From: an uncultured beta proteobacterium
Lineage (GTDB): Bacteria; Pseudomonadota; Gammaproteobacteria; Burkholderiales; Burkholderiaceae_C
Direction: 5' to 3'
Length of the DNA: 24,436 bases
Assembly (NCBI GenBank): GCA_903834645.1
Contig: CAILKA010000132.1
Location: 1-24,436, forward strand
Part shown: one piece after another, positions 8,325 through 15,989 of the stretch
How positions within the stretch are numbered: position 1 is the first letter of the stretch
How the letters are laid out: each line of letters starts with the position of its first letter
The notes under the pieces: generated by a model
Database searches by the model: none
What the model was told of the DNA's origin: nothing
Seen by the model: only the letters and a program-made list of their open reading frames with translations
Made by a program: the position numbers and the translations under genes

Positions 8325-9241
8325 GACTCCACCCTCACCCGCGGGTCGGCCACCGCGTACAGCACGTCCACCAGCAGGTTCACGCCCACCACCACGCAGG
8401 CGTAGGCGATGACGCCGAACTGCAGGATCGGGAAGTCGCGCCGAGACACCGAGCCCGTGAGCACCTTGCCCACGCCGGGCCAGGAGAACACCGTCTCGAC
8501 AATGAGCGAACCGTTGACGAGCCCGGCCACCTCCAGGCCGAGCACGGTGATCAGCGGAAGCACCGCGTTGCGCATCGCGTGCAGGCCGATCACACGGGGC
8601 TCGTGCAGGCCCTTGGCACGCGCGGTGCGCACGTAGTCCTGGTTGAGCACGTCCAGGAGCGTGCTGCGCATGTAGCGCGCGTTCACCGCCATCAGCGGCA
8701 GTGCAAGCGTGATGGCCGGCAGCACGTAGTGCGCTGGCGTGCTCGCCCCCGTGCTCGGCAGCCAGTTCAGGTGGTAGCCGAAGACGAGGATGAGCACGAT
8801 GGCAATGATGAAGTGCGGCACCGCATAGCCCAGGAACGTGAAGCCCATCGCCACGCGTGCCCCGGCGCGCCCCCGCCAAAGAGCGCTGGCCATCCCCAGT
8901 GGCAGCCCGACGACGGTGCCCAGCACCAGCGCCAGCGCGGCCAGCTGCAGGGTCGGGGCCAGCCGCTCGGCGTACACGGCAGTGACGGGCCTGCGCTCCA
9001 CGATGCTCGTCCCGAATTCGCCGCGCGCCAGGTTGCGCAGATAGAGGGCGAACTGCTCGGGCAGCGGACGATCCAGGCCCCACTCGCGCTCGAGCTCGAC
9101 GATCTGCTCGGGCGTCGCGCCGTCACCGTAGAGCAGGTCCACCGGCGAGCCCGTCATGCGGATCGCGGCAAAGCACGCCGCCAGAACCAGGAGGACCGTG
9201 AGCACGGCCCGCCCGAGGCGCCACATGAGGAAGCGGATCAT
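8321..9241 (-). CDS. Family-5 ABC importer permease B (DppB/OppB-like)
   Basis: A 306-aa inner-membrane permease. It opens with 'MIRFLMWRLGRAVLTVLLV', a typical DppB/OppB first helix, followed by the periplasmic loop 'LEREWGLDRPLPEQFALYL' and the segment 'LARGEFGTSIVERRPV'. About six helices are visible, with an EAA loop around 'RTARAKGLHEPRVIGLHAMRN'. I chose ATG at 9241 because the open frame upstream of it has no hydrophobic or family sequence and no in-frame GTG close by. No good Shine-Dalgarno sequence precedes it. It forms the membrane pore with the permease C product encoded next. Confidence 0.9.
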   Translation of the reverse strand: MIRFLMWRLGRAVLTVLLVLAACFAAIRMTGSPVDLLYGDGATPEQIVELEREWGLDRPLPEQFALYLRNLARGEFGTSIVERRPVTAVYAERLAPTLQLAALALVLGTVVGLPLGMASALWRGRAGARVAMGFTFLGYAVPHFIIAIVLILVFGYHLNWLPSTGASTPAHYVLPAITLALPLMAVNARYMRSTLLDVLNQDYVRTARAKGLHEPRVIGLHAMRNAVLPLITVLGLEVAGLVNGSLIVETVFSWPGVGKVLTGSVSRRDFPILQFGVIAYACVVVGVNLLVDVLYAVADPRVRVES

Positions 9242-9293
9242 GCGACAGGCGTGGCCGGTGCTGGCTCCACTCGGTGGGTGGCAGGCGCCGGCG

Positions 9294-10865
9294 TCATCGA
9301 CCCTTGACGGCCACCTGCCCGGCGCGGAACGTGAGCTCGTAGGGTCGCTGCGCCGTGGGGATGCGCCAGTCGATGTCCTCACGCATCGCGTAGCCCTCGT
9401 AGGGCTGATACAGCATGATCCAGCCGCTCTCGGCATCGGCCATCTCGAGCAGCTTGCGGTAGGCGCCCTGCCGCTCCTTCGCATCGGAGGCGAAGCGCGC
9501 CTTCTCGTAGGTGGCCTTCCAGTCGGGGTTGGAAGGCTTCCACAACCCGCGCTGCGTCACCCAGGAGCTGGGCGACCAGTGGGTGTCGAAGACGCCCATC
9601 GGGTCCGGGTAGTACAGCGGGTTGGACCACGGACGCATGTGCACGTTGGTGTGGTCTCCGCTGCCGAAGAAAGCCTCGCTCTGCTTGAGCTTGACGTTGA
9701 TGCCCACCTTCTTCCACATGTCGGCCACGGCCTGCGCACCGAGATCGCCATACAGGTAGTACTCGGGGAAGAAGACGATCTCGATGGGCTCGCCCTTGTA
9801 GCCCGCCTTCCTGAGCAGCGCCTTGGCCGCCTCGGGGTCGTGGCGGTAGAAGTTGAGGTCGGGCATGTACATCGGCTCGCCGTACTCGGTGAACTGGTGC
9901 GCCTTGGGGGCCTTGCCGCGCCCGCCCCACATCGCCTTGACGAGCAGCTCCCGGTCGATGGCCAGGTTCAACGCCTTGCGCAGATCCGGATTGGCCATCT
10001 GCGGGTGGCTCATGTTGATCACCCAGATGTGGAAGATCGGCATGGCCGCGCCCACGATCTTGTAGCCGCGCACGCGCCGCACGGCCGCCTCCTGGTCCGG
10101 GGGCACGTTGGTGATGAAGTCCACCTCCTTGTTGACAAGCGCGGTGATGCGCGCGGCCACTTCGGGAATGCGCACGTAGGTGATGCGGTCGAAGGGAGGC
10201 CGCTCGCCCCAGAAGCGGTCATGGCGCACCAGCACCGCCTGCTCATTGGGCTTGAGCACGTCCACCCTGTAGGGGCCCGTGCCCACGGGCTTGAGGGCCG
10301 AGGCATCCAGGCCCACCTTCTCCACGTACTCCTTGGAAGTGATGCCGGCGTTGCGCGCCGACAGCAGCGTCTCCATCAGGGGGTCGGGGCGATGGGTGTG
10401 GATGCGCACCGTGAGCCGGTCGACCACGTCCACCGACTTGAAGTTGTAGAAGAAGCGGCCATTGGAGGCGCGAAAGCGCGGGTCCTTCGGCTGGAAGACG
10501 CGCTCGAGCGAGTACTTCACGTCCTCCGCGTCCATCGTCGTGCCGTCGTGCATCACCACGCCGTCGCGCAGCTTGAGCTCCATCGTGGCCGGCGCCACCA
10601 TCCTCCAGCTCGTGGCCAGGCCCGGCACGAACTTCAGCGGCGCGGCGTGGTTGTCGCGCTCGATGAGCGTATCGAAGATGTTGTGCAGGAACTGCGCCTC
10701 GTTGTTGCCCGTGGCCTCGTTCACGTCCAGGGAGCGCACGTGCGAGGCCACGCCCACGCGCAGCTCACGCGTTTGCGCCTGGGCCGCCAGTGGCCACGCC
10801 AGCGCCACCCAGGCCCCGCAGGCCAGAAGCGCCAGACGCCTCGTGATCACGCTTATGTGTCGCAT
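9294..10865 (-). CDS. Family-5 extracellular solute-binding protein (DppA/OppA-like)
   Basis: A 523-aa periplasmic binding protein of SBP family 5. A Sec signal is visible ('RRLALLACGAWVALAWPLAAQAQ'), then 'LRVGVASHVRSLDVNEAT', 'IFDTLIERD', and 'GLATSWRM...MELKLRDGVVMHDGT' followed by 'AEDVKYSLERV', all classic family blocks, and a central 'LRKALNLAIDRELLVKAMW'. I chose the ATG at 10865 because AAGGAG lies 6 nt before it; another in-frame ATG at 10871 would leave no spacing. The family binds peptides, nickel, opines, sugars and other ligands, so family membership does not fix the ligand. Its operon partners (PMH and PhoD) suggest an organophosphorus ester. The gene follows phnY in the same direction after 154 nt. 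Confidence 0.9.
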   Translation of the reverse strand: MRHISVITRRLALLACGAWVALAWPLAAQAQTRELRVGVASHVRSLDVNEATGNNEAQFLHNIFDTLIERDNHAAPLKFVPGLATSWRMVAPATMELKLRDGVVMHDGTTMDAEDVKYSLERVFQPKDPRFRASNGRFFYNFKSVDVVDRLTVRIHTHRPDPLMETLLSARNAGITSKEYVEKVGLDASALKPVGTGPYRVDVLKPNEQAVLVRHDRFWGERPPFDRITYVRIPEVAARITALVNKEVDFITNVPPDQEAAVRRVRGYKIVGAAMPIFHIWVINMSHPQMANPDLRKALNLAIDRELLVKAMWGGRGKAPKAHQFTEYGEPMYMPDLNFYRHDPEAAKALLRKAGYKGEPIEIVFFPEYYLYGDLGAQAVADMWKKVGINVKLKQSEAFFGSGDHTNVHMRPWSNPLYYPDPMGVFDTHWSPSSWVTQRGLWKPSNPDWKATYEKARFASDAKERQGAYRKLLEMADAESGWIMLYQPYEGYAMREDIDWRIPTAQRPYELTFRAGQVAVKGR

Positions 10866-11019
10866 CGTCATCTCCTTGAAAGAACCGGCACGGCCGGAGC
10901 GCCCTCCCAGGATGAACGGCCTGCGTGGCGGTGCGATGACACCGGTCGCGGGCTCGTCCGCATGTGTGCACCCGGCATCGCGCCCGGCCGGCTCGACCCT
11001 GGGCTCGTTGCCGCCTGCC
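10866..11019 (-). other. Intergenic leader between phnY and the family-5 importer operon
   Basis: This 154-nt gap contains the AAGGAG ribosome-binding site of the binding-protein gene at its downstream end. A small hairpin (CCGGC, 3-nt loop, GCCGG at 10885-10897) is followed on the minus strand by TTCTTTC. I see no good -35/-10 pair and no copy of the GntR operator, so the importer genes could be read through from the phn operon or use an unrecognised promoter. Confidence 0.35.
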
Positions 11020-12465
11020 TCACCAAGGCAGCGAATACGTCTTCGTGTTCGTGAAGCTCTTGCAGGCCTCCTGCACGCCTTCCTTGTAGCCCAGGCCCGA
11101 GTCCTTGATGCCGCCAAAGGGCGTCACCTCGAGCCGGTAGCCCGGCACCTCCCACACGTTCACCGAGCCCACGTTGAGCTCCTTGACGAAGCGCATGATG
11201 TCGTCGAGCCGGTTCGTGCACACACCGGAAGACAGGCCGAAGGCGGTGGAGTTCACCTGGCGGATGGCGTCGTCCACATCCTTGAAGGTCATCACCGGCG
11301 AGACCGGGCCGAAGGTCTCCTCGCGCACCACCTCCATCTCGCCCCGCACCTTGTCGATGAGGGTGGGCGAGTACGAGGCGCCGTCGCGCACGTTGCCGTG
11401 CAGCAGCCGCGCGCCCTGCGCCACGGCGTCGTTGACGCGGCGCTCGAAGAGCCGGGCGGCCTGCTCGTCGATGACGGTGCCCATGTCCACCTTCGGGTCC
11501 AGCGGATCGCCGTAGGTCCAGGCACGCGTGCGCGCCAGCAGCGCCTCGGTGAAGTCGGTGGCGATCTTCTCGTGCACGAACATCCGCTTGACGGCCGTGC
11601 AGCGCTGGCCCGAGTTCTTGTAGGAACCGCCTGCCGCGAGGTCGGCGGCCTTCTCCACGTCGGCGTCGTCGAGCACGATGATGGGGTCGTTGCCGCCGAG
11701 CTCCAGGATCTGGCGCTTGTAGACGGCCTTGGAGGCGATGTACTTGCCGATCGGCACGCCACCCGTGAAGGTCACGATCTCGGCGTGCTCGTTGGTCAGC
11801 ATCTCGTCGGCGATCTCACGGGGGTCGCCCGTGAGCACGGTGAGCATCGGCCCGGGCAGCCCGGCCTCATACAGCACGTCGGCCAGCAGCAGTGCGGACA
11901 GCGGCGTCTTCTCGGTCGGCTTGAGCACCATCCGGTTGTTCGTCGCCACCGAGGGGGCCACCTTGTGGATCACCTGGTTGAGCGGGTGGTTGAAGGGCGT
12001 GATGGCCGAGATCACGCCCATGATGGGCTCGCGCATCGTGTACACGCGCCGCTGCTTGCCGTGGTGCGTGAGGTCGCACGAGAAGCACTGCCCATCGTCC
12101 TGCAGCGCGTGCTGCGCGGCAAAGAGCAGCACATCCGACGCGCGGCCCACCTCATAGGTGGTGTCCTTGATGCACAGGCCCGACTCGAGCGTGATGGTGC
12201 GTGCGATCTCGGCCTTGCGCGAGGCGATGATGTCGCCGGCCTTCATCAGGATCTTGTAGCGCTCGTGGCGCGTGAGCGTGGGCTGGTATTCGCGCGCGAT
12301 GCGAAAGGCGCGGCGCACGTCTTCCACGCTGGCCTTGGGCACGGTGGCCACGACCTCCCCGGTCCAGGGGTAGCGCACCTCGATCACGCGGTCGGAGTGG
12401 ACGAGGTCGCCGGCGATGCGCATGGGCTCGCGGCGCGGGGTGTCGATCACGGAGGCTCGGGACAT
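11020..12465 (-). CDS. phnY: Phosphonoacetaldehyde dehydrogenase
   Basis: A 481-aa NAD(P)-dependent aldehyde dehydrogenase that fits the PhnY family, which oxidises phosphonoacetaldehyde to phosphonoacetate in the cytosol. Visible are the catalytic C289 in 'NSGQRCTAVKR' and the general base E255 in 'LELGGNDP'. R108 and H160 (in 'PFNHPLNQV') sit at or within one residue of the positions known to bind the phosphonate group in Sinorhizobium PhnY. The NAD site shows 'FTGGVPIGKYIA'. I chose the ATG at 12465 because AGAGGAA precedes it with good spacing; 14 further in-frame codons upstream lack homology. PhnA, which uses its product, is encoded in the same gene string, strongly supporting the assignment. 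A generic aldehyde dehydrogenase is the only realistic alternative. Confidence 0.9.
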   Translation of the reverse strand: MSRASVIDTPRREPMRIAGDLVHSDRVIEVRYPWTGEVVATVPKASVEDVRRAFRIAREYQPTLTRHERYKILMKAGDIIASRKAEIARTITLESGLCIKDTTYEVGRASDVLLFAAQHALQDDGQCFSCDLTHHGKQRRVYTMREPIMGVISAITPFNHPLNQVIHKVAPSVATNNRMVLKPTEKTPLSALLLADVLYEAGLPGPMLTVLTGDPREIADEMLTNEHAEIVTFTGGVPIGKYIASKAVYKRQILELGGNDPIIVLDDADVEKAADLAAGGSYKNSGQRCTAVKRMFVHEKIATDFTEALLARTRAWTYGDPLDPKVDMGTVIDEQAARLFERRVNDAVAQGARLLHGNVRDGASYSPTLIDKVRGEMEVVREETFGPVSPVMTFKDVDDAIRQVNSTAFGLSSGVCTNRLDDIMRFVKELNVGSVNVWEVPGYRLEVTPFGGIKDSGLGYKEGVQEACKSFTNTKTYSLPW

Positions 12466-12561
12466 CTGGGGGGTTCCTCTTGGATACATGCGTGCGAGCG
12501 GGCGCACACGTTGAAGTCTTGGATGGTGGGCGGCGGCGTCGGCAGGCGGCTGGGAACCGGT

Positions 12562-13443
12562 TCAGGCCAGCGCCCGCGCGATGCGCGAACGGATCCAGGC
12601 GGAGAACAGTTCGGCCACGATCACGATCGCCACGATCGTCAGGATGATCGCGCTCACCTCGCGCGACTCCACGCGCTGCACGCTCTCGCGAAGGTAGTGG
12701 CCCATGCCGCCGGCGCCGAAGAAGCCCACCACGGTGGAGGCGCGAAAGACCACGTCCCAGGTGTAGATGGCGATGCCGGCCCAGGCCACGCGCACCTGCG
12801 GCAGCACGGCGTAGACGAAGACCTTGAGGTGCCCGGCACCCGTGGCACGGATCGCCTCCACCGGGCCCTTGCGGATGGCCTCGATCGCCTCGGCCATCAG
12901 CTTGCCGCCAAAGCCGATGCAAAAGAGCGTCATCGCCAGCGTCCCCGGCAGCATGCCGAAGCCCACGATGGCCACGAGCACGATGGTCCAGATCATCTCG
13001 TGCACGGAGCGGCAGGCCATCACCACCAGGCGGCACGCCGGGTAGAGCACGCGCCGGCTGGGTGTCATGTTGAAGGAGGCGAACCAGGCCAGCGGGACAG
13101 CGAGCAGCAGCCCGACCACGGTGGCCACGTAGGACATCTGGAAGGTGTCCACCACGGAGGCCAGAAAGTCGGGCTGCGTGATGCGGTTCAGGTCGGGCGG
13201 CCAGTAGCGCGTGGCGAGCACCGTGCCCAGGCGCTCGAAGAGGCCGGGCAGGCGCTCCACATCGATGCGCAGCACATCCAGCGCCCACCACACGAAGGCC
13301 AGTGAGCCAAGCAGTGCCCCGTACTTGTACAGGCTCTGCGGAAAGCGGAAGCGGCTCCACTCAGGCAGGGGCCTGGGTGCGCCATCGGAACCGTCCGGGC
13401 CCCCGGGCAAGGGCCCACGCGGGGCGGAGACTGGCACGCTCAT
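12562..13443 (-). CDS. phnE: Phosphonate ABC transporter permease, second PhnE
   Basis: A 293-aa inner-membrane permease of the PhnE family. After a Pro/Gly-rich cytoplasmic N-terminus there is a first helix ('YGALLGSLAFVWWALDVL') and a periplasmic stretch with 'RYWPPDLNRI', the usual PhnE block. Further helices follow, with the 'MACRSVHEMIWTIVLVAIVGFG' segment that is characteristic of PhnE proteins. The EAA loop is 'EAIRATGAGHLKVFVYAVLPQ' near residue 196. It starts 13 nt after the first permease; a GGAG overlapping that gene's stop serves as ribosome-binding site. Tandem PhnE copies normally form a heterodimeric channel with PhnC and PhnD. Confidence 0.92.
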   Translation of the reverse strand: MSVPVSAPRGPLPGGPDGSDGAPRPLPEWSRFRFPQSLYKYGALLGSLAFVWWALDVLRIDVERLPGLFERLGTVLATRYWPPDLNRITQPDFLASVVDTFQMSYVATVVGLLLAVPLAWFASFNMTPSRRVLYPACRLVVMACRSVHEMIWTIVLVAIVGFGMLPGTLAMTLFCIGFGGKLMAEAIEAIRKGPVEAIRATGAGHLKVFVYAVLPQVRVAWAGIAIYTWDVVFRASTVVGFFGAGGMGHYLRESVQRVESREVSAIILTIVAIVIVAELFSAWIRSRIARALA

Positions 13444-13456
13444 GGGTTGCAGCTCC

Positions 13457-14290
13457 TCAGATCACGCGCTTGCGCGCCCAGGCCGAGAACCACTCGCCAA
13501 AGACGATCAGCAGCAGGATCACGAGGATCACGGTGGCAATGCCGCCGTAGTTGTAGCTCGCCATCTGCCGGTGCAGCGCGAGCCCCAGGCCCCCTGCGCC
13601 CACCAGGCCCATGATGGTGGAGCGGCGGATGTTCACATCCCACTCGAAGATGACGTTGCCGATCACCACCGGCAACACCTGGGGCACGATGCCGAACATC
13701 AGCACCTGGAAGCGGTTGGCGCCCGTGGCGCGCATCGCTTCCACGGGCCCCTGGTTCACGTCCTCGATGGCCTCGGCCACCGTCTTGCTGATGAAGCCGA
13801 TGGAGCGCACCGCCATGGCCAGCACGCCCGCCAGCGCGCCCAGGCCCACCGCCGCCACGAAGACGAGCCCCCACACCACCTCGTGCACCGAGCGCGAAAG
13901 CGTCATCAGCGTGCGGCCGAAGAGATAGGTGCCACGCCCGAGCGGCGAGATGTTGATCGCCCCCAGCCAGGCCACGGGGATGGCCATGAAGGCCCCGAGG
14001 ATGGTGGCGATCGTGGCCATCAGCACCGTCTCCAGCGCCGGCTGCCACATGTCCGCGAGGATCGAGGCATCGAAGGCGATGAAGCGCGCCGCCCCCTTGG
14101 CCAGGCCTTCGGCCGTGATGCGGCTCCAGTCGGTGTCGCCGACCACGATCGCCTCCACGCTCCAGCCCACCACCAGCGCGATCAGCGCATAGCGCAGGTA
14201 GCGCCAGGTGCGGGCCCGGCGCATGGCAGCCTCCAGCTGCTCGATGCGCACGGCGTGGCGCGCCGTGTCGAGCACGGCCGCGCTGCTCAC
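13457..14290 (-). CDS. phnE: Phosphonate ABC transporter permease, first PhnE
   Basis: A 277-aa inner-membrane permease paralogous to the following gene. It shares the signature 'TLSRSVHEVVWGLVFVAAVGLG' and the EAA loop 'EAMRATGANRFQVLMFGIVPQ' (near residue 184), and has about six membrane segments. The start is GTG at 14290, overlapping the phnC stop (GTGA), which makes the assignment firm and indicates coupling with the ATPase. The periplasmic block 'RFIAFDASILADMWQPALE' differs from that of the second permease, consistent with a heterodimer rather than a recent duplication. Confidence 0.92.
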   Translation of the reverse strand: MSSAAVLDTARHAVRIEQLEAAMRRARTWRYLRYALIALVVGWSVEAIVVGDTDWSRITAEGLAKGAARFIAFDASILADMWQPALETVLMATIATILGAFMAIPVAWLGAINISPLGRGTYLFGRTLMTLSRSVHEVVWGLVFVAAVGLGALAGVLAMAVRSIGFISKTVAEAIEDVNQGPVEAMRATGANRFQVLMFGIVPQVLPVVIGNVIFEWDVNIRRSTIMGLVGAGGLGLALHRQMASYNYGGIATVILVILLLIVFGEWFSAWARKRVI

Positions 14291-15069
14291 AGCACCTCCA
14301 TCGAGTAGATGTCGGCCAGCGCATGCTTGTCCACGCTGCTGGGCGGTCCGTCGAACTTCTTGATGCCGTCCTGCAGCCCGATCACGCGGTCACAGAACTC
14401 GAGCGCCAGGTCCACGTCGTGGATGTTGCACAGCACCGGCACCTGGAACTCGCGCGCGATGCCGCGAATCATCCCCATCACCTCGCGCGAGATCTTGGGG
14501 TCGAGTGCCGAGGTGGGCTCGTCCACCAGGAGCAGCTTGGGAGCCTGGATCAGCGCCCGGGCGATGCCCACGCGCTGTCGCTGCCCACCCGACAGCGCGT
14601 CGGCGCGCTTGTCCAGGTGGTCGATGAGGCCCACCCGGTCAAGCAGCGCGACCGCCTGGGCCACGTCGTCCTTCCCGTACAGCCGGAACAGGCTCCTGAA
14701 GTTGCCCATGTAGCCCAGGCGCCCCGTGAGCACGTTGTCCATCACCGACAGCCGATCGATCAGGTTGAACTCCTGGAAGATCATCCCGATGTTGCGGCGC
14801 TGGCGGCGCATCTCGCCCTCGGGCAGGGCCAGCAGGTCCGTGCCGTTGAAGCGCACCTGCCCGCCGGTGGGTTCCACCAGCCGGTTGACGCAACGGATCA
14901 GCGTCGACTTGCCCGCCCCGCTCGGTCCGATGATGGCCACGAATTCCTCCGGGCCAACATCGAAGCTGATGCCCTTGAGGATCTCCTTGCCGGCGGTGTA
15001 GCTGACCTTGAGGTCGCGCACCTCCAGCACGGCGGCCCGGGCCGCCGTGTTCACGCTCGCCTGAGTCAT
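14287..15069 (-). CDS. phnC: Phosphonate ABC transporter ATP-binding protein
   Basis: A 260-aa ATPase. Walker A is 'GPSGAGKSTLIRCVNRL' (the 'RCVNRL' continuation is typical of PhnC), the Q-loop is 'IGMIFQEFNLIDRLSVMDNVL', then 'GRLGYMGNFRSLFRLY', also typical. The signature is 'LSGGQRQRVGIARAL', Walker B 'LLLVDEPTSALD', and the H-loop 'CNIHDVDLALEFCDR'. It energises the PhnD/PhnE system from the cytoplasmic face. It starts 10 nt after the phnD stop and overlaps phnE by 4 nt. The gene order D-C-E-E is common in proteobacterial phosphonate operons. Confidence 0.95.
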   Translation of the reverse strand: MTQASVNTAARAAVLEVRDLKVSYTAGKEILKGISFDVGPEEFVAIIGPSGAGKSTLIRCVNRLVEPTGGQVRFNGTDLLALPEGEMRRQRRNIGMIFQEFNLIDRLSVMDNVLTGRLGYMGNFRSLFRLYGKDDVAQAVALLDRVGLIDHLDKRADALSGGQRQRVGIARALIQAPKLLLVDEPTSALDPKISREVMGMIRGIAREFQVPVLCNIHDVDLALEFCDRVIGLQDGIKKFDGPPSSVDKHALADIYSMEVL

Positions 15070-15079
15070 CGCGAAAGGC

Positions 15080-15964
15080 TTACTTCTGCGCGTCGCGCAC
15101 GATGTCGTAGTCCTTGTCGGTCATGCGCACGACCTTCTCGGACTTGACGTTCGCCAGGTACTTCTTGCCGTCCTCGGTCTGATCCACCGAGAGGAAGGTG
15201 TCGGCGATCTTCTTCTTCAGGTCATCGCACAGCGTGTTGCGGAACACGAACGGATCCTGCGGGATCAGCGGCGACTGCCACAGGATGTTGAAGTCCTCCA
15301 GCTTGACCTTGCCGGCGTTGACCGTCTCCATGAAGCGGTGCGTGGCCACGAACGCGGCGTCGACCTTGCCCTCGGACACGGCGATGGCGGAGAGATCGTG
15401 CCCGCCCGAGTACACGACGCGCGAGAAGTAGGTCTTCAGCGGCGGCGTGTTGGCCGACTTCGGGAACACCTTCTCGGGCACCAGGCCGCCGGAGGTGCTG
15501 GCCGGATCGACCAGGGCGAGCACCCCGCCCTTGAGCGAGGCCACATCGCTGAACTTGCTGCCCTTCTTGGTGATGAGCGCGGCCTTGTAGCCCGGGCCGG
15601 CATCCTGGATACCGTTCTTCAGGCGCGAGTAGGTGGCGAACACCTCCACCGTCGGCTCCTTGGACTTGGCGATGACGTAGCTCTCGGGCCCGAGCACGGC
15701 CACGTCGACCCACTTGCCCAGGAGCGCCTCCACCACCGACGAGTAGGAGGTGGGCATGTAGAACTCGATGCGCTTGCCCGTGTTCTTCTGCAGCATGTCC
15801 AGGATGGGCTTGTAGTACGTGAGCTCGCGCACCGAGTCCTGCGTCGGCACGAGCGAGAACTTCAGCACCCGCGGGTCCTCGCACTTGGGCTGGGCCAGGG
15901 AGGGGGCGGCCACCGCGAGCGCAGCGGCAGCCAGCAGGAATCGACGCAGGAATCGGGGGGTCAT
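15080..15964 (-). CDS. phnD: Phosphonate-binding periplasmic protein
   Basis: A 294-aa PhnD-family substrate-binding protein. A Sec signal ('RRFLLAAAALAVAAPSLAQP') leads into 'LKFSLVPTQDSVRELTYYKPILD', then 'YMPTSYSSVVEALLGKWVDVAVLGPESYV', the recognisable PhnD core. Later blocks are 'STSGGLVPEKVF' and 'DAAFVATHRFMETVNAGKV'. I chose the ATG at 15964 because AGAGGAG lies 6 nt before it and the signal peptide starts there. It would deliver a phosphonate (or phosphite or phosphate ester) to PhnCE in the inner membrane. Which phosphonate it prefers cannot be read from sequence; its position beside phnA and phnY suggests 2-aminoethylphosphonate, phosphonoacetate or phosphonoacetaldehyde-yielding compounds. 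Confidence 0.93.
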   Translation of the reverse strand: MTPRFLRRFLLAAAALAVAAPSLAQPKCEDPRVLKFSLVPTQDSVRELTYYKPILDMLQKNTGKRIEFYMPTSYSSVVEALLGKWVDVAVLGPESYVIAKSKEPTVEVFATYSRLKNGIQDAGPGYKAALITKKGSKFSDVASLKGGVLALVDPASTSGGLVPEKVFPKSANTPPLKTYFSRVVYSGGHDLSAIAVSEGKVDAAFVATHRFMETVNAGKVKLEDFNILWQSPLIPQDPFVFRNTLCDDLKKKIADTFLSVDQTEDGKKYLANVKSEKVVRMTDKDYDIVRDAQK

Positions 15965-15989
15965 GGTGTCTCCTCTTGGGGTGGGGTTG

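Noticed and set aside
10128..10139. A third CTTGTTGACAAG palindrome matching the GntR operator core
   Set aside because: It lies in the middle of the binding-protein coding sequence, where it encodes L-V-N-K, and lacks the CTGCAA extension shared by the two promoter copies. Probably coincidence.
10877..10897. Hairpin with a T-rich tail, terminator-like, just before the family-5 binding-protein gene
   Set aside because: The stem is only 5 bp, the tail (TTCTTTC) is interrupted, and it lies directly before the ribosome-binding site; too weak to call a terminator.
9156..11054. Very long plus-strand open frames opposite the minus-strand genes, such as 632 codons here and 947 codons at 10462-13305
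   Set aside because: They are Arg/His/Gly-rich mirror frames of high-GC coding DNA, opposite genes with clear family motifs, and show no motif of their own.
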